This document shows positions 50,901 to 59,540 of a stretch of 64,000 nucleotides of DNA, piece by piece. Under the pieces are notes generated by a model, which saw nothing but the letters and a program-made list of their open reading frames with translations, was not told the DNA's origin and did no database searches. The stretch's first letter is position 1. Each line of letters opens with the position of its first letter. The position numbers were made by a program, and so were the translations under genes. Location: assembly GCA_039619475.1 (NCBI GenBank), contig CM077116.1, positions 296,526,464 to 296,590,463 on the forward strand, given 5' to 3'. The stretch is from Icerya purchasi (lineage: Eukaryota > Arthropoda > Insecta > Hemiptera > Monophlebidae).

Positions 50901-53900
50901 ACTTGTATTTAATTCATTTTTGTTTGCAAATCAAACATTAGATGACAACTATTTGATAAGATGCGTTTATAGTCATTTGACTTCAAAACTAACGATGGTT
51001 AAATTCGTTAAACAAAGATTATGTTTCCACAGCGGAATTCATTATTGCGGACTTATTGCTAGGAGTCGAACACAATTTAGTTACGAATGCGTTAAATATG
51101 TAAGCTTATTATATTACATTATAAAGGGTTTTTTTGATCGATCCGAGTATGCCGGTGGTATCGTTTAAGTGTTCATATGAAACATATTGTCTCGTAAGTG
51201 GACCCACTTTCGCAACAACATGAATGCGCAGTAGCTAGTCACTATAAAATACTAATTAAAAAAGAACTTGATTTAGTACCTTTTTTGTTTCTTCTTTTTC
51301 TTTTTATTTTAAAATTTCAATATGGATACGAATGACAAAGAAGAAAAGATTCGACAACACACACAATCGCTTATCGAGCAAATTTCGAGAAAGTAAAGAA
51401 CAACATTTTAAACAATTTTCAGAAATACTACGTTAAAATAATATATTTATTTTTGATATTTAATGTCAATAAAGCCCACTCTTCTGTTTTGATAAATCAT
51501 AATTTATAAAAATTTGTCAGAGAAATGTGTCATAAGCCGTGACTGTGGTTACGGTATTCGTATCGATATCGAAGCAAAAAGAAAAGTCCTCAAAAAAAAA
51601 AAAAAACGATTATATAAAATGTTAAGTAAAACTGGTTACAGGCTCCAGAAATTATTTTATAGCCTAAGTCTAATAATACTAAAAATAATCGGCTGCTCGG
51701 ATATTTTATCTTAGAAGTTGATTTTAAACTTTCCTAAATTTTTTAAATTTATTTCTGAGAAGGCCTAAGAGCGACTAGAATCCCGAATGCTGTCAGTTAC
51801 AAACCTGAGATCTTAACAACTTTGTTAATCGTACTTCAGTGACAAATAAATATACATATAATAGGTCGGTATTGTTTGAATGTGATCGATTGACCGTGGT
51901 AAATTAGCCATAGAGTGAATTAGCTGACCAATCGAATAATAAGACTTTCGAGATACAGCTTGTTAATTTTTTTTTTCATACGCTTTGTAGTTAAAAAAAA
52001 GTACTCACTACAGTTTGTATAAAAGAATCGGTATCGAAAGCCATGATTTAAAAGTTATTTTTATTTTATATTGTTGTTTTAATTTATAATTTAAACAAAT
52101 ATAAAACACGTTAAAAAATATAAAATAGAATTGCGTCAAATAAAATAAGAAGAACTAAAAAAGAAAAACAGAAGTTTTTAATGTTACACAAACAATACTA
52201 TAACACAAAACATGAAATACGGAGAACCGAATATATTAATAAAAAACTAAATAACAAAATAAATTAAACTTTATAAGAAAACGTTCAAGAAAAAGCTAAA
52301 GCTAATTAACTATTTCATACAATACGTGTAAACGTGTACCATGCAAAAAATATTCATAAATTAAATCTCGATTCGTATTCCGATTTTTTTATACCGGTTG
52401 TATCGAGTACTTCTTAGGCTACGTAACCTCTTAAAAACAACATCCCCGAAAATTTTTTAGATTAACTGTTGTTGTTTTGTTCTACATTACCCGTGTAAGC
52501 GCGATTTTTACGTAATGGTGAGATACATTGATTCTTACACTTCCTTCTTCAGCACTTTAGACTACATGCTCTAACAGTAATTTGTAATAATAAAAAAAAT
52601 CCTTCTAAAGGGTATAGCCGGGTTTATATGTGAAATTTGTCCCCGCAGGTTTTTTGATATGCACCGGGGGAATCGTTTTGACATGAAATAAATATAATTC
52701 AGTGAAATTTTTAGTTATTTATCTCAAAACGGTTTTCGAGTATTTCAAAAAAACCACCTCATTTTTGGATTTTTTTTTTTTTTTTTTTAATAAGTACTAA
52801 AATTCAAAATAAATGAATAGCGATGTTTTTCCTAATTCTTAGCAGTAAAAGCTAAAAAACATATACTATTACTATGAATCTCAGGTGGAAAGCCGATTTT
52901 TAAGAACAGAAATAAAATTAAAATCAATATTTTAACTGCGTTTTTGTAAAGTGTTTACCGCCAAATTTTGTCAGAAAATGTCATTTTTACTTCTTTACAC
53001 TCATAAATTTTTTCATTTTTTTTTTTTTGAAGCGGTGGAACATAATGAAAAAAAAAAAGTTTTTTCCCCCAAAATATCGTGTTAAAACACACCAAAACCG
53101 TTTTGCTGGTAGAGAAATATATATGGAAAATAATTTCTCAACTGAAACTACACATTTTACTCGTAAATAAGAAATTGATGTTGAACATTTTTTTTATTTC
53201 ATGCAAAAATTTATTGGAATAAAAACGATATGATTTTTCTGTGCTATTGGCCATAATAATTTCACATGGTTAATAAATAATAATAAAAATTTTTATTTGA
53301 TAAGTTATATTATATTATTTATATTTTCAAAAAAATATATCATTAATTATTTACAATAAATGAAATGATTTCGCATTAGACATATATATATGAAAAACTA
53401 TTTTAAATAACATCAGTTAGTCTTCGTCACTGTCTTCATTCAGTACAGCATTAACTTTTTCGTTTATAAACAGCCGACTCAATATTTCGGCAGGTCTTAT
53501 TATTTTAGCCAAATATCGAGCGTAAATAAAATAGTAAATGATTGTGTAACACTGTTTAACTTAAATTATAGTCTTGAAATTAATTGAAGAAATAAAATAT
53601 ATAAATTAGAAGTAAATCAATACAATTAAAATACAACAACGGTTATTTCATTATTTTTAGGTTAACTATAAATCAAGCAAGCACTATAGAGAAAAAATAG
53701 TTCTGAAAGTTCCAGTAGATAACGCTAGCGAGTTAATCTAGCATTGACTTTAATGAATTTCTGAAAACAACAGAAATCGAAATAAGAGATACCAAGATTT
53801 TAAAAAATTTTTAACGTCAATTCAAAAATTTTTAATGCCTTTAATTATTTGAAGGAGAGCATTTCTTAATTTTTTAAATATTTTTACGAATAAAATGTGT

Positions 53901-56900
53901 AGTTTCGGTAGAGAAATTATTTTCCATGTATATTTCTCTACCAGCAAAACGATTTTGGCGTGTTTAAACACGATATTTTGGGGAAAAAAATTATTTTTTA
54001 TTTTTTTTCATTATGTTCTACCACTTCAAAAAAAAAAAATGAAAAAATTTATGAGTGTAAAGAAGTAAAAATGACATTTTCTGACAAAATTTGGCGGTAA
54101 ACATTTTTCAAAAACGTGGTCAAAAAATTGATTTTAATTTTACTTCTGTTCTTAAAAATCGGTTTTCCACCTGAGATTCATAGTAATAGTATATGCAAAG
54201 GCGTCGCCAGCTTATGAGCCAGAGGGGGCAAGATGATAGAAAGAGGATATGAGTTATAGGAAAAATAAAATTTATAAGTTGTAAAGTCTTAATATTTTAT
54301 TAAACAAGAATAAAATCTTAATTAAAACATAATTTTCGTGAAATTGTCCATGATTACGCGCCTATGAATGTTCATCATGGCCAGTTGATAAAAAAGTTTC
54401 AAGGTTCCAATGGGAAGGGGGGCAACTGCCCCCCGCCCCCCACTGGCGACGCCCATGAATATATGTTTATGTCTTTTACTGCTAAGAATTAGGAAAAACA
54501 TCGCTATTCATTTATTTTGAATTTTAATATTAAAAAAATAAAATAAAATCGAAAAACGAAGTGATTTGTTTGAAATACTCGAAAACCGTTTGAGATAAAT
54601 AGCTGAAAATTTGACTCAATTATTTTTATTTGATATCAAAACGATTCCACAAGTGCAAATCAAAAAACCCGTGAGGGCAAATTTCCCATATAAACCCGGC
54701 TAAACCCTTTATAATCGACTTAATAGTTTGCAATATTGTAATACGGATATTTCTTGCATTGTAATATTTGCATAAAAAATGAATATTAATACAACGATTT
54801 GGAAAACGTACAAGAACCAAATAAAATTTAATGGCACCATTTAACATATATAAATTTGAAATTGTGCATACAAATCGCGGATAAAACGCTCTTACAAAAA
54901 ATGTGCACTTTCGAATCGCTAATTAGTAGAGAGAATAAAAATCGCGAAAAAAAGAAAGATAAAAATAAATATGCACATTAAAATAAATTTTGTTCAACAA
55001 CTTCCAAATTGAAGTTTTGAAGATTAACAAAAAAAAAATCACTATCACTTACACGACGCGAAGGTAAAAAAACAGCAAGTAGTTTAAAAACGTTTTCGGG
55101 ATGTTCATGATTAAAATGCATTAAAATGGTGTTAGTTAGATCGGTTATTAGAATGATAACAAAAATTTACTTAAGTGTCACTAACTATCGCGCTGTGTTA
55201 AATAGAGGAAGTATACTAATGCGTCAGGATTTTATTTCTCGTGCGTAATTTTTTGGATCACCAGATTTTCCGAACGCGATTGTCAAATACTATTCTCAGT
55301 AATAGATAATATACATATACATATATATCGTTATTTCCGTCATAAAAAAACAGAAGAAATTAATTTTTCTCTTACTATAAAAAGCTTTAAATTGTGTATG
55401 ACTTAAAATAGAAAAATTAAAAATCAAAATTTCACATTTTAAATATTTATGCCAAATGAACATATCGTTTCTCGTGAAGTTAAAATCTATATTAATCAAA
55501 GGCACGCGTCAAGTTAAACATTTTATCGAAGCAATAAATCAATCACTAACAGTAATGCTCGCCAACTGTTAAGAATAATTTTAAACCGATCGGTAAAAAA
55601 AAAAAAATTATCCTTAATATATCTTTTTTTTTTTTATTATTGTTTACTAATAACAGTGTGCATATTTTTAAATCACCGAAATTTAGCCGGGAAAGAATTT
55701 CGATGTAAATACTGTTTTAAATTGCACGATTAAAACAGATCAATGTAATTTCATTGAAATAAAAACAAAATAAAAAGAACATGTTTTCGCTAGCTGTTTA
55801 ATTTATTAACAGTCAAATAGGGGGGGATTTTAAAAATGCCAGTAAATATTGTGTATCAAAGCTTACGTTAAATCCAGCTTCACTAAAATGAAATTTTATG
55901 CATTAGGTTGATATATAATAATAGTGAACTTTCAAGTTTGAACTGGGATAATTATAGCACACATGACTCATCACGGAAAAGTAGTAATGTTTATTGTAAA
56001 CATAATCATACTTCCGAATGTAATTTTTTTTGGTGGTACCTCTTTACGTAAGCTATTTAGGATATTCGCTTAGTTCTTTGCAATAAAGTTCCTCGATGAG
56101 AGGCCGAAACTTATGACATTAATTAATACGCGCTTAATATAAGTCAATCTTTCAGTGCGGCATGAACCATTTGACGGTCTATTTATTGACTTTTTAGGAA
56201 CATGAAGTAAAACATAAAGCGCTGACCTAGCCGGGCGATGTTTCGTTTACGGCAGATGGATATATGATGAAGTTAAAATGGGTTTTATATTAAATAGTAC
56301 AATATGATAAAATGGAAGTGAACATGCAGTTTTCGTGATGCACTATTACGCTACATTGCTGTGGGAAAAATAATCGAAAGTGATTATAATTGTAACCCGT
56401 TTGAAAAACGAAATATCCACTATACGGCTTCACTTCAAAGTGCAATACGAGCGAAACTCATTGAGCAAGCAGTTTTAGTATTCTGCATATTAAGAAATTT
56501 TCTAATCATAATGTTCCTATAACAATAACCGAGGCTTAAAATAACTATTTTGTTACAAACATAAGCTAGCAGTGAAGAAATACATAATTTAAAAAAGACG
56601 CTGAATTTAACTATCGACGAAAGAGTTAGTTATATTAACCTTCGGACAAAAGATGGCTTATGTACTGGCTCGATGAGGACTGTAATTGATACTTTATTCT
56701 AAACTAGATAGACATTTAACGATGTCTAAATGCTCCCACCTTGTACTTCGGTTATGTTTGACAATTACCGTGATGCAACATTACGCAACATTATTATATA
56801 CTCGCTACACTGGTTCCAAGAAATATTTAAAAAGCAGGCGTACTTTCCTTTACCTTTAGTTCATTATGTCACTGTTTGCAAGGCACAAGGTTTAACATCA

Positions 56901-57707
56901 AATGCTGCAATCTCTGATATTCAAAAGAATGATGGTTTAAGTCGTGTAAGTCCTCAACAAGAGACGCTTATTGAAATGTAATTTTGTGTATATAGGTGTG
57001 TAAGTTAGCAATGAGTGTATCCTACCAAAAAAAAAAAAAAAAAAAAAAACTGTGTAGTAGTTTATGTTGTTATTACAACGATATTTTCGTTTCACAGTTA
57101 TAAATAGAACATATATTGTTGCTTAAAAAAGTAGACAAAGTAATTAATGATTTCTATTACATTTGAGTGGAGAATTTAGATCGATAAAAAAATATACTTA
57201 AAATTGAATTAACGCATTAAAAATGATTAAAAAATAAATCCTAGTATCTAGTAATTTCAAAATGTGAGGAACACAATAATATTTATATATATATATATAT
57301 ATTTGAAAAACAAAAATGTCTCATTGCTACGTTCGCTTTGTCACCAGTCAATTCGTTGCTTCAATGTGGGAAAATCATTTGCCTCTATCGACTTCATTAA
57401 TGATGGCGAACAAAGCGGATAAAATTTTTTCGATAAATTAAGCAATACTTTATAAGGAAAATAAAAAGAAAAAAAAACAAATACACTTAAAAACACTTAC
57501 CTTAAATTCACCTGACTGGCCTGCTGGACTGTCGGGATTAACATCTTTTATGAATATACCGGAAATTGATACTCTGTTATTAGTTATTGAGTTATATAGG
57601 TCAACCTATTCAATGAAAATTTTTTTTCTTAAAACAAGGAAACAACTGATACAAAATAAACAAATAAATAATTAAAGAGTGCGCCTATTTACATTAAGAA
57701 ATAATGT

Positions 57708-57772
<65 letters not shown>

Positions 57773-59540
57773 ATACTTATGTATTGTTTAAAGAAGAAAA
57801 ATTAAATACACACAATCAGAAGATACATTTTATTCATTTGTTAAAACGTATAATGATAAGCGCGAGTATTTTATTGCTCAGATCAGATGTGAATTATCAT
57901 GTTAACATCGGTTAGCCGTATAGAAACAGCGTAAGTGTAACAGTTTTTATTTTTGTCGTTTATTTATCTCTTATAATCTTAGTGCGAAGAAAAAATGTAA
58001 ACTTTTCCATTAACTGGTAACGAATTTTACTACAGACAAGGTGAATACGGTTGCCAAAAATTTGCAAGTCCTCTAGTTCTCAGAAATTCTTAACAATTTG
58101 ATGGGAAAATATAACAAAATATATTTCAAACAGTAATGCATAGGTTTTTTTTTGTTTTTTGTTTGTTTTTTTTTGATAAATAATTTCATTTTAGCAAGAA
58201 ATTTGAAAAAAATTTAAATCATTCAACTAGTTACCAGTTCTTTTATACCTCATCAATTTAGAACAGAGTTTCATATTTCAAACTTCGATGATTACAATAA
58301 CTGTTGAATTATTTTGAAAAAAAAACATTTATTACATTATATAATATTTTAGGCAAAGGTTGGCGTTTGTAAAATAGCACGTATTGTTTTTGCGTAGGAT
58401 TCTAACAAGCGTCAAAAAGGTATGTAAATAATAATTTCGCACAAAATGTTTACTCCGGGTTGCGATAAAACCGATTTTTATTAAGAAAGAAAAAAAGAAA
58501 GAAAGAAACGGAATTGATTCTAAATTCTGATTACCTTGCCTCCGACGATACTAATACCGAGACTAGAATTGCGATCGCGGTATATCTGTACTACTCGTTC
58601 GGCACCCCAGAGGTCGGCCGTTGAAGAGCTTCTTCTGCAATACTGGTCCTCTATCGTCATGTTTATTTTCTCGTTGCCCAGTTCGACGCCGGTACTGGCG
58701 AATCTATGTAACGTTTTGATTTTGTCGCCGCGTTGCACGTCGTTAACTCCGATACCAGTGTACGGTTCGAAATCTACGCTACCTAGTCGGTGAAGTTTAG
58801 ACAAGCGATTTAGTTCCCTTATTTCCCGTTCCAATATCTCGTCTACACTGCCGCCACTAATTGCTGGCAACCTACAGCTAGAAGTACTGCCGACACTAGA
58901 GGACGAGTAGTTGGAAACATTCGCTCCGCACTTCGGGCAGTACGAGATGGATTCGCAACAGCAGCAACTTTCACGACTGGAACGAACGTCTTTGTCGTCG
59001 GGCGATTGGAGCGGACCGGCTAGCGAACTATCGCTAACCGATAAACAGCACTGATCCGCTTCGAAATCGCACGGACTTTTCTCTAAGTCGCCTCCGAATG
59101 ATAAACTCGGACTCAGCAACGACAGCTGTTGCTTCGCAGATGCGGGCCTATAACGATTTTCAACCAGAGACTGCTGCTTGATGTCGTTGAAAACTTCGAC
59201 CGTTTTTACCGTTACGTTTCCGGCGGCCAAACTGAAATTTCGCATCGGATGATAACGTAACGAGGGCGGCGGTGAACCCGGCGAGTACGAATAGTTTTTT
59301 ATATCACCGAGACTTTTCGACACGTACTTGTTTCTTGTGAACGACGAGTCATCTTTATTTTTGCACGGAACCCCGCTCTCGATAACATTGCACGTTAAAG
59401 ACGTTGGCGCTGGCGACGATAAATTTAACGATTCGCACCTGTCAGCGACACTAGAGGAGCAATCTACATTTTTTCGAACGTCAACGCTAGATAGGACTTT
59501 AGGCAATGAAAGACTTTTTTGTATATCTACATACGGAGAA
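30733..59540 (-). CDS. Multi-PDZ scaffold gene, MPDZ/PATJ-like (partial, six exons)
   Basis: Six exons on the minus strand (59540-58535, 57605-57501, 50614-50489, 42418-42257, 39737-39543, 30823-30733) have AG acceptors and GT donors and join in one frame into about 561 residues. The order is a Ser-rich linker, one PDZ domain of about 97 residues, two acidic/polar linker exons, and an exon ending in DEDEFGYTT. In vertebrate MPDZ and PATJ a PDZ with the same [23 protein letters not shown] and AGNPV signatures is followed by a linker with DEFGY just before the next PDZ, so I infer the same family: an adaptor at cell junctions or the apical cortex that binds C-terminal tails of membrane proteins. 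First exon phase shows that an upstream exon exists; the last exon ends in phase 1, so the gene continues downstream. Neither flanking exon was found here. Big bang-type or other insect multi-PDZ proteins are the alternative. Introns are full of transposons. Confidence 0.82.
31593..32484 (+). pseudogene. LINE endonuclease domain, RTE-like
   Basis: The AP-endonuclease-like domain that nicks target DNA. One frame runs from 31593 to 32267 with a single in-frame TAA at 31899, through [35 protein letters not shown] and GDFNARAG. A frameshift near 32262 moves the last part ([15 protein letters not shown] and TDHML) to another frame. The catalytic GDFN and the D of IDYV are present, but the stop and frameshift prevent expression. 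Confidence 0.75.
32801..34096 (+). pseudogene. LINE reverse transcriptase domain, RTE-like
   Basis: One frame (phase of 32801) covers the RT with stops at 33113, 33173 and 33233 and another at 33854. Motifs visible: a [11 protein letters not shown] thumb-side segment, [47 protein letters not shown] (catalytic Asp), [23 protein letters not shown] (the catalytic Asp pair in a YVDD box) and FKYLGSNVS. Since the frame is otherwise preserved, decay seems recent relative to the other LINEs here. Confidence 0.8.
34215..34686 (+). pseudogene. LINE C-terminal domain with zinc finger
   Basis: The frame at 34215-34511 gives [29 protein letters not shown] and [19 protein letters not shown], the conserved C-terminal block of this LINE group. 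In another frame, 34622-34683 encodes [18 protein letters not shown], a C2H2-like finger that closes such proteins. It probably aids nucleic acid binding during target-primed reverse transcription. Confidence 0.7.
34726..34755. repeat. (AAT)n tract joining two LINE tails
   Basis: About ten AAT units form the 3' end of the plus-strand RTE-like LINE and abut the 3' end of the minus-strand LINE. A similar tract sits at the far end of that second LINE (36523-36547). Confidence 0.85.
34756..36525 (-). mobile_element. 5'-truncated LINE (Jockey/CR1-group), minus strand
   Basis: The last 1 kb of an RT ORF and a roughly 750-bp 3' region are present between two (AAT)n tracts, suggesting insertion into an existing AAT run, probably the RTE tail. 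The internal 3' region has (TA)n and (AAT)n at 35264-35300. The same family as the fuller element at 42.7-46.9 kb. It lies on the same strand as the host PDZ gene, within its intron. Confidence 0.75.
35512..36525 (-). pseudogene. LINE reverse transcriptase C-terminal half, open frame
   Basis: An uninterrupted frame of about 338 codons runs from the truncation at 36525 ([20 protein letters not shown]) through [29 protein letters not shown] with the catalytic Asp pair, and [15 protein letters not shown], to a terminal [15 protein letters not shown]. The N-terminal third of the RT and the endonuclease are missing, so it is inactive, but the lack of stops makes it the best preserved LINE frame in the window and hence a fairly recent insertion. 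Confidence 0.85.
36548..39542. other. PDZ-gene intron, nothing further recognised
   Basis: Part of the 8.7-kb intron between the last two known exons. Some moderately G+C-rich patches (37550-37620, 38190-38480) occur but no homology or splice-bounded frame is evident. Confidence 0.4.
39543..39737 (-). CDS. PDZ gene exon: acidic linker
   Basis: This 195-bp, phase 0-0 exon encodes 65 residues from [18 protein letters not shown] to ITKKGRL. It lies between an acceptor with a good pyrimidine tract (tttcgtttgtcag) and the strong donor gtaagta. No domain is recognised. The frame stays open through the donor for some distance, so the exon end is set by the splice consensus rather than by a stop. 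It is another frame-preserving linker exon. Confidence 0.7.
39738..42256. other. PDZ-gene intron, nothing further recognised
   Basis: A 2.5-kb intron between two linker exons. It has short A tracts and a small (TA)n near 40760 but no element ends that I can identify. Confidence 0.5.
42257..42418 (-). CDS. PDZ gene exon: polar linker
   Basis: This 162-bp, phase 0-0 exon (54 residues, starting [18 protein letters not shown] and ending DFIISQQ) has the acceptor tttatacag and donor CAG followed by gttttt. It has no recognised domain. The coding-like base composition, flanking splice signals and unbroken frame with the PDZ exon support it. Position and length fit the inter-PDZ linker of MPDZ/PATJ proteins, which is poorly conserved. 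It could be alternatively spliced, since removing it keeps the frame. Confidence 0.7.
42700..43560 (+). pseudogene. LINE ORF1 with PHD finger, coiled coil and FP-like domain
   Basis: ATG at 42700 opens [18 protein letters not shown]. After a frame change near 42755 the frame continues [12 protein letters not shown] and then WSCVTC, giving the complete C4-H-C3 ligand pattern of a PHD finger. A coiled coil follows ([19 protein letters not shown] to [12 protein letters not shown]). A second frame change near 43120 leads to [18 protein letters not shown] and WHRLLSL, an RNA-binding segment, and then [15 protein letters not shown], the C-terminal block seen in FP-like LINE proteins. PHD-bearing ORF1s are known in CR1/Jockey-type elements and may read histone tails. 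Confidence 0.75.
43851..44380 (+). repeat. Direct repeat, 313-bp spacing, in the LINE spacer
   Basis: CCTACTTGTGTAATTCCTTT at 43851 recurs at 44164 with small changes, and similarity continues for about 215 bp in each unit (for example TATAACTTAACGTA at 44005 and 44318). Units are noticeably diverged. Confidence 0.75.
44658..44679. repeat. (TA)n microsatellite
   Basis: A short TA tract just upstream of LINE ORF2. Confidence 0.9.
44802..46903 (+). pseudogene. LINE ORF2 remnant (endonuclease and RT)
   Basis: ATG at 44802 opens [24 protein letters not shown] occurs at about 44877. The frame at 44911-45159 encodes [19 protein letters not shown] and [12 protein letters not shown]. 45196-45726 gives [25 protein letters not shown] and FSDHSVIS, the distal endonuclease motifs. 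The RT (45753-46265) starts late in the palm ([12 protein letters not shown]), so fingers are deleted, and reads to YADDTVLL. Frames break after 46260 at an A run. Confidence 0.75.
46905..48530. other. PDZ-gene intron with (GA)n
   Basis: A+T-rich intron sequence with a (GA)n tract at 47946-47973. No gene supported. Confidence 0.5.
48539..49295 (-). mobile_element. hAT transposon 3' end
   Basis: The left edge CAGTGTCTTTCAAAGTGTGG, continuing into GTCGCGACTCC, is a hAT-type terminal inverted repeat. The 8 bases before it (GTGTAGAG) would be one target duplication. Next to it a minus-strand frame encodes the transposase C-terminus. No matching right terminus was seen, so the 5' part is lost or unrecognisable. 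It lies in the PDZ-gene intron. Confidence 0.75.
48718..49290 (-). pseudogene. hAT transposase C-terminal fragment
   Basis: About 190 codons open from [18 protein letters not shown] to the stop after QAYPSH. The end carries the hAT dimerisation-region pattern: [35 protein letters not shown], and [11 protein letters not shown]. This is the group related to ZBED5/SCAND3-like host proteins. The family CE-FS motif is degraded (CKLTFPS), and the BED finger and catalytic core are missing, so it is a remnant. No ATG is usable at the head. Confidence 0.8.
49611..49803. repeat. 35-bp minisatellite, about 5.5 units
   Basis: The unit begins TTTTCATTTAGAACATTTTA and repeats at 49611, 49646, 49681, 49716, 49751 and partly 49786, with no differences that I can see between units. 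Confidence 0.97.
49810..50488. other. PDZ-gene intron, G-rich tract at 50208-50240
   Basis: No gene. The run GTGGGGGTGGGGTGGTGGGG stands out in A+T-rich intron and could fold as a G-quadruplex. Confidence 0.5.
50489..50614 (-). CDS. PDZ gene exon: C-terminal part of PDZ domain
   Basis: This 126-bp, phase 0-0 exon encodes 42 residues: [19 protein letters not shown], then [19 protein letters not shown]. It contains the GDRI-L-V-G strand and turn, the second helix ([12 protein letters not shown]) that lines the ligand groove, with His at the position typical of class I PDZ domains, and the final strand. The acceptor is attgtag and the donor is TGG followed by gtacgt. The 6.9-kb intron upstream of it holds the foldback transposon and the PIF1-like fragment. 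Confidence 0.9.
50615..52600. other. PDZ-gene intron, nothing recognised
   Basis: A 2-kb A+T-rich stretch. Short frames at 50920-51168 and 51514-51714 lack coding character. Confidence 0.5.
53415..53558 (-). CDS. Short coding-like frame in the foldback loop
   Basis: A 47-codon minus frame, [20 protein letters not shown] followed by [20 protein letters not shown] and ending NEDSDED before TAA. The basic/hydrophobic helix and acidic tail look like a real C-terminus, perhaps of the parental transposase. Unrecognised; it may be chance. Confidence 0.3.
54196..54460. mobile_element. 265-bp MITE nested in the right arm
   Basis: Flanked by ATATG on both sides (54191-54195 and 54461-54465), while the left arm of the foldback has one ATATG at the equivalent site (seen inverted as CATAT near 52860). 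Ends share GGCGTCGCCAG as an inverted repeat, followed inwards by G-rich sequence (GGGGGGCAGTTGCCCCCC-like at the right). It is a nonautonomous DNA transposon inserted after the foldback arms existed. Confidence 0.8.
54712..56620. other. PDZ-gene intron, nothing recognised
   Basis: A+T-rich with homopolymer runs; no coding or repeat structure supported. Confidence 0.5.
56630..56981 (+). pseudogene. PIF1-like helicase C-terminal fragment (Helitron-type)
   Basis: One frame encodes [20 protein letters not shown], matching the N-x-x-T-x-x-GL-x-NG box of PIF1 helicases. After stops and a frame change come [10 protein letters not shown], then [20 protein letters not shown] and [11 protein letters not shown], which match the FPL-LAYA-TVHKAQGLTL motif VI region and the strand after it. 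It is truncated at both ends and probably derives from a Helitron or a related helicase-bearing element. Inserted in the intron between PDZ exons, opposite strand. Confidence 0.65.
57026..57048. repeat. Poly-A run
   Basis: A tract of about 22 A following the PIF1-like fragment. Confidence 0.9.
57501..57605 (-). CDS. PDZ gene exon: middle of PDZ domain
   Basis: This 105-bp, phase 0-0 exon encodes 35 residues beginning [10 protein letters not shown] and containing [18 protein letters not shown]. It supplies the PDZ strands after the binding loop, including the GIF-x-K strand and the SPAG turn. The acceptor is gaatag and the donor is AAG followed by gtaagt. It joins seamlessly to GGK in the preceding exon. 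Alone it would be missed as too short, but splice sites, frame and motif order agree. Confidence 0.9.
57606..58534. other. PDZ-gene intron with (CA)n-(TA)n
   Basis: The 0.9-kb intron between the first two known exons. A compound (CA)n-(TA)n microsatellite lies at 57711-57771. Confidence 0.8.
57711..57771. repeat. (CA)n-(TA)n compound microsatellite
   Basis: About 22 CA units followed by about 8 TA units. Confidence 0.97.
58535..59540 (-). CDS. PDZ gene exon: Ser-rich linker and start of PDZ
   Basis: A 1,006-bp open exon follows the acceptor gtaatttcag and ends at GGCAAG before GTAATC. There is no convincing ATG at its head and it begins with one leftover base, so it is internal. The product has about 335 residues. 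Most of it is low-complexity linker rich in Ser, Pro and Asn, with a Cys cluster (four Cys in a row, then CPKC) near the middle that could bind metal but matches no domain I know. A predicted helical stretch, [15 protein letters not shown], follows. The last 20 residues, [20 protein letters not shown], are the first strand and carboxylate-binding loop of a PDZ domain (GISI in place of GLGF). Base composition is far more balanced than in the surrounding intron, as expected for a constrained exon. Confidence 0.9.

Larger units (their letters stand above)
52608..54709. mobile_element. Foldback-type DNA transposon with terminal inverted repeats of about 560 bp
   Basis: The left arm (52608-53172) is the reverse complement of the right arm (53887-54709, minus a 265-bp insertion) at roughly 90% or better. 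Tips read AAGGGTATAGCCGGGTTTAT and, inverted, AAGGGTTTAGCCGGGTTTAT, each flanked by TA, which could be the target duplication. The 0.7-kb loop carries a short coding-like frame. No transposase is recognised, so this is a nonautonomous element of unknown superfamily, sitting in the PDZ-gene intron. Confidence 0.85.

Noticed and set aside
58536..58793. An 85-codon plus-strand frame opposite the PDZ exon
   Set aside because: Antisense shadow. The minus strand has the PDZ motif and matching splice sites.
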